The notes under the pieces: generated by a model | Databases searched by the model: none | Told to the model about the DNA's origin: nothing | Seen by the model: only the letters and a program-made list of their open reading frames with translations | From: Tetrahymena thermophila SB210 | Lineage: Eukaryota; Ciliophora; Oligohymenophorea; Hymenostomatida; Tetrahymenidae | Direction of reading: 5' to 3' | Assembly: GCF_000189635.1 (NCBI RefSeq) | Contig: NW_002476554.1 | Location: forward strand, 468,314-532,313 | DNA length: 64,000 nt | Position numbers and translations under genes: made by a program | Shown: piece by piece, positions 62,516 through 64,000 of the stretch | How the letters are laid out: each line of letters opens with the position of its first letter | Numbering within the stretch: position 1 is the stretch's first letter

Positions 62516-64000
62516 ATTTTAAGAAAAGAGTTAGTTAGCTTCTTAACTTCTTCCTTTTGTTAATTTTTATCTCCCAATCTAATATCTCTCTCTTCCTTTT
62601 TTCTATTTATTTTAAATTGTATGATGTTTTTGAATGATTTGATTGAATGATATAAAAGTTGAATATATTGATCTTAAATAATCCTATTAACCCAAGTAAC
62701 ACTCATAAATAATATTAAATTGAATGTAATTAAAATTGAATCAAATATTGATTAGAAACAATAAGATTGAAATTAAAAAGAAAAAATAAATATCTTTGAT
62801 ATTTTTTTATGTTTACGTGTTTGTGTTTATTTGTTTATCTTCTTTAGTTAGTTATTAACTTTTTTCGCTAAAAATACCAAAACTAAACTGAGGTATTTGA
62901 CCAAATATATATTTACTAGCCTTAAAATATTTAGTTATTATCAGTAGAACCTATTGACATTTCAATTCAAAGCAATTTTATTGAATGCGCTTTTCTGTTT
63001 TTTTTATTTTTTTCATGTTTTAATATGTTTAACAAGGCTAATATGTGGACATATTTTATCATCTAATTTTGTGCATGATTTATTTAAAAAGTTGTTTCAC
63101 TTCCTTCAGAAAGTGGAACGGGTATGTCAAAAGTAATCAATAAAAAGAGTATAATTTAAATGAAATAGAATAAAATTTTTTTGAGTAGCAAATTGGTTCA
63201 ATTAAAAAATTAGTATCATCTTTTAGTTCATAAATATTATTTATTATTATATTGTATTCAGATAATAAAAATAGACAAAGTCCCTTTCCTTTTATTTATT
63301 TGTTTTACACCTAAAGATAATTAAAAATACATTCTATTTTTAAAATAGAATATAAAATTTAAATAAATTGTATATTTTTTCAGCACTGTTCTCTTTAATC
63401 ATCAGCTCATTAATTTTGTATTTTTTCAGAATATTAATTAAATTTAGATATAATCAATCATAAATGCATGCATCCATGCAAATAATATTTATTGATGTTT
63501 TATCAATACACATTTATCAATTTTAAATTAAAAATATCTATTTGTATTAATATAATATAAGGAGATATAATTAATTTAATTTCACTTAATCAACATTATT
63601 TCATAAAGCTTACCTTAAGTATTATTAATTAAAAACAGATTTTGGTAATCAATCACAATGAGTCTCGCCTTTAATGAATGAAAGAGTAATGCATTAAGAT
63701 TTCAAATAAATTATCTATATTCATTAAAAAAAAAATGTGATTGACATTTTGCGCTATTCATTTTCTATCCACTTTAAAAACAATATTGAATAAACTATAA
63801 AAATAACTGAAATGGGCATAATTCATTTTAATGTATATTTATTTAAGAGTTTGTAAACTAAAATGTATTAGGAAAGATGAGGTAGTTTGATAAAAATAGG
63901 AGTATTGATTGATTGATTAACTCCTTGTAAATTCAATATTTTTATTAGATATTATTTATAAAATTTACTAAGAAAGATATTTTAAAAATTAAGGAAGGAA
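62516..64000. other. AT-rich region at the window edge
   Basis: No convincing gene. A 60-codon hydrophobic ORF at about 62954 exists only under the standard code and has no support. The 3' side may belong to a gene beyond the window. Confidence 0.4.

Noticed and set aside
1..64000. tRNA, rRNA, snoRNA, CRISPR and telomere repeats
   Set aside because: I looked for T-loop (GGTTCRANNCC), long rRNA-like GC-rich blocks, spaced short repeats and CCCCAA arrays and found none. The LRR array has regular spacing but codes protein, so it is not a CRISPR.

Overview
This is a stretch of ciliate nuclear DNA, most likely a Tetrahymena-type macronuclear chromosome. It is extremely AT-rich. TAA and TAG occur in frame throughout clearly conserved proteins, where they must be read as glutamine, and TGA is the only stop used by every gene I could close. 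Introns are AT-rich, GT...AG (mostly GTAA...AAAG or ATAG) and tens to a few hundred bases long. Standard-code ORF calling is useless here. All gene models below were rebuilt by hand with TGA as the only stop and with splice phases checked to add up. No telomeric repeats, rRNA or tRNA genes were found.

Layout. 1-1983 (-): start of a large secreted/surface cysteine-rich protein that runs off the window. About 3.7-10.05 kb (-): a remarkable leucine-rich-repeat (LRR) gene made of at least 17 near-identical exons, each coding one LRR, separated by co-duplicated introns; one intron carries a TTAA-flanked foldback element. 12070-16298 (+): Q/N-rich protein, probably N-terminally acylated, ending in a degenerate ADP-ribosylglycohydrolase domain. 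16905-22158 (-): complete 14-exon NEMF/Rqc2 ribosome-quality-control gene. About 22.5-23.2 kb (-): fragments of a second, different LRR gene. 24172-31656 (-): 9-exon trehalose-6-phosphate synthase/phosphatase-like protein with an N-terminal CBM20 starch-binding domain and apparently inactivated catalytic motifs. 36932-37387 (+): small two-helix membrane protein. 38103-41363 (+): coiled-coil protein with a zinc-finger/YfaP-like C-terminus. 43006-45793 (+): cyclin. 47012-51880 (-): cyclic-nucleotide-binding, six-helix cation channel lacking the GYG filter. 54459-54983 and 61369-61899 (-): a pair of paralogous small proteins of unknown family. Two further ORFs of 111 codons lie at 60.7 and 62.2 kb (+).

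The rest (notably 31.7-36.9, 41.4-43.0, 51.9-54.4 and 55.0-60.6 kb) is very AT-rich intergenic DNA with no convincing genes. There are no operons; each gene is a separate unit. A theme worth noting is that three recognisable enzyme or channel families in one window (trehalose synthase/phosphatase, ADP-ribosylglycohydrolase, K+ channel) all lack the residues that define their activity while the reading frames stay intact.
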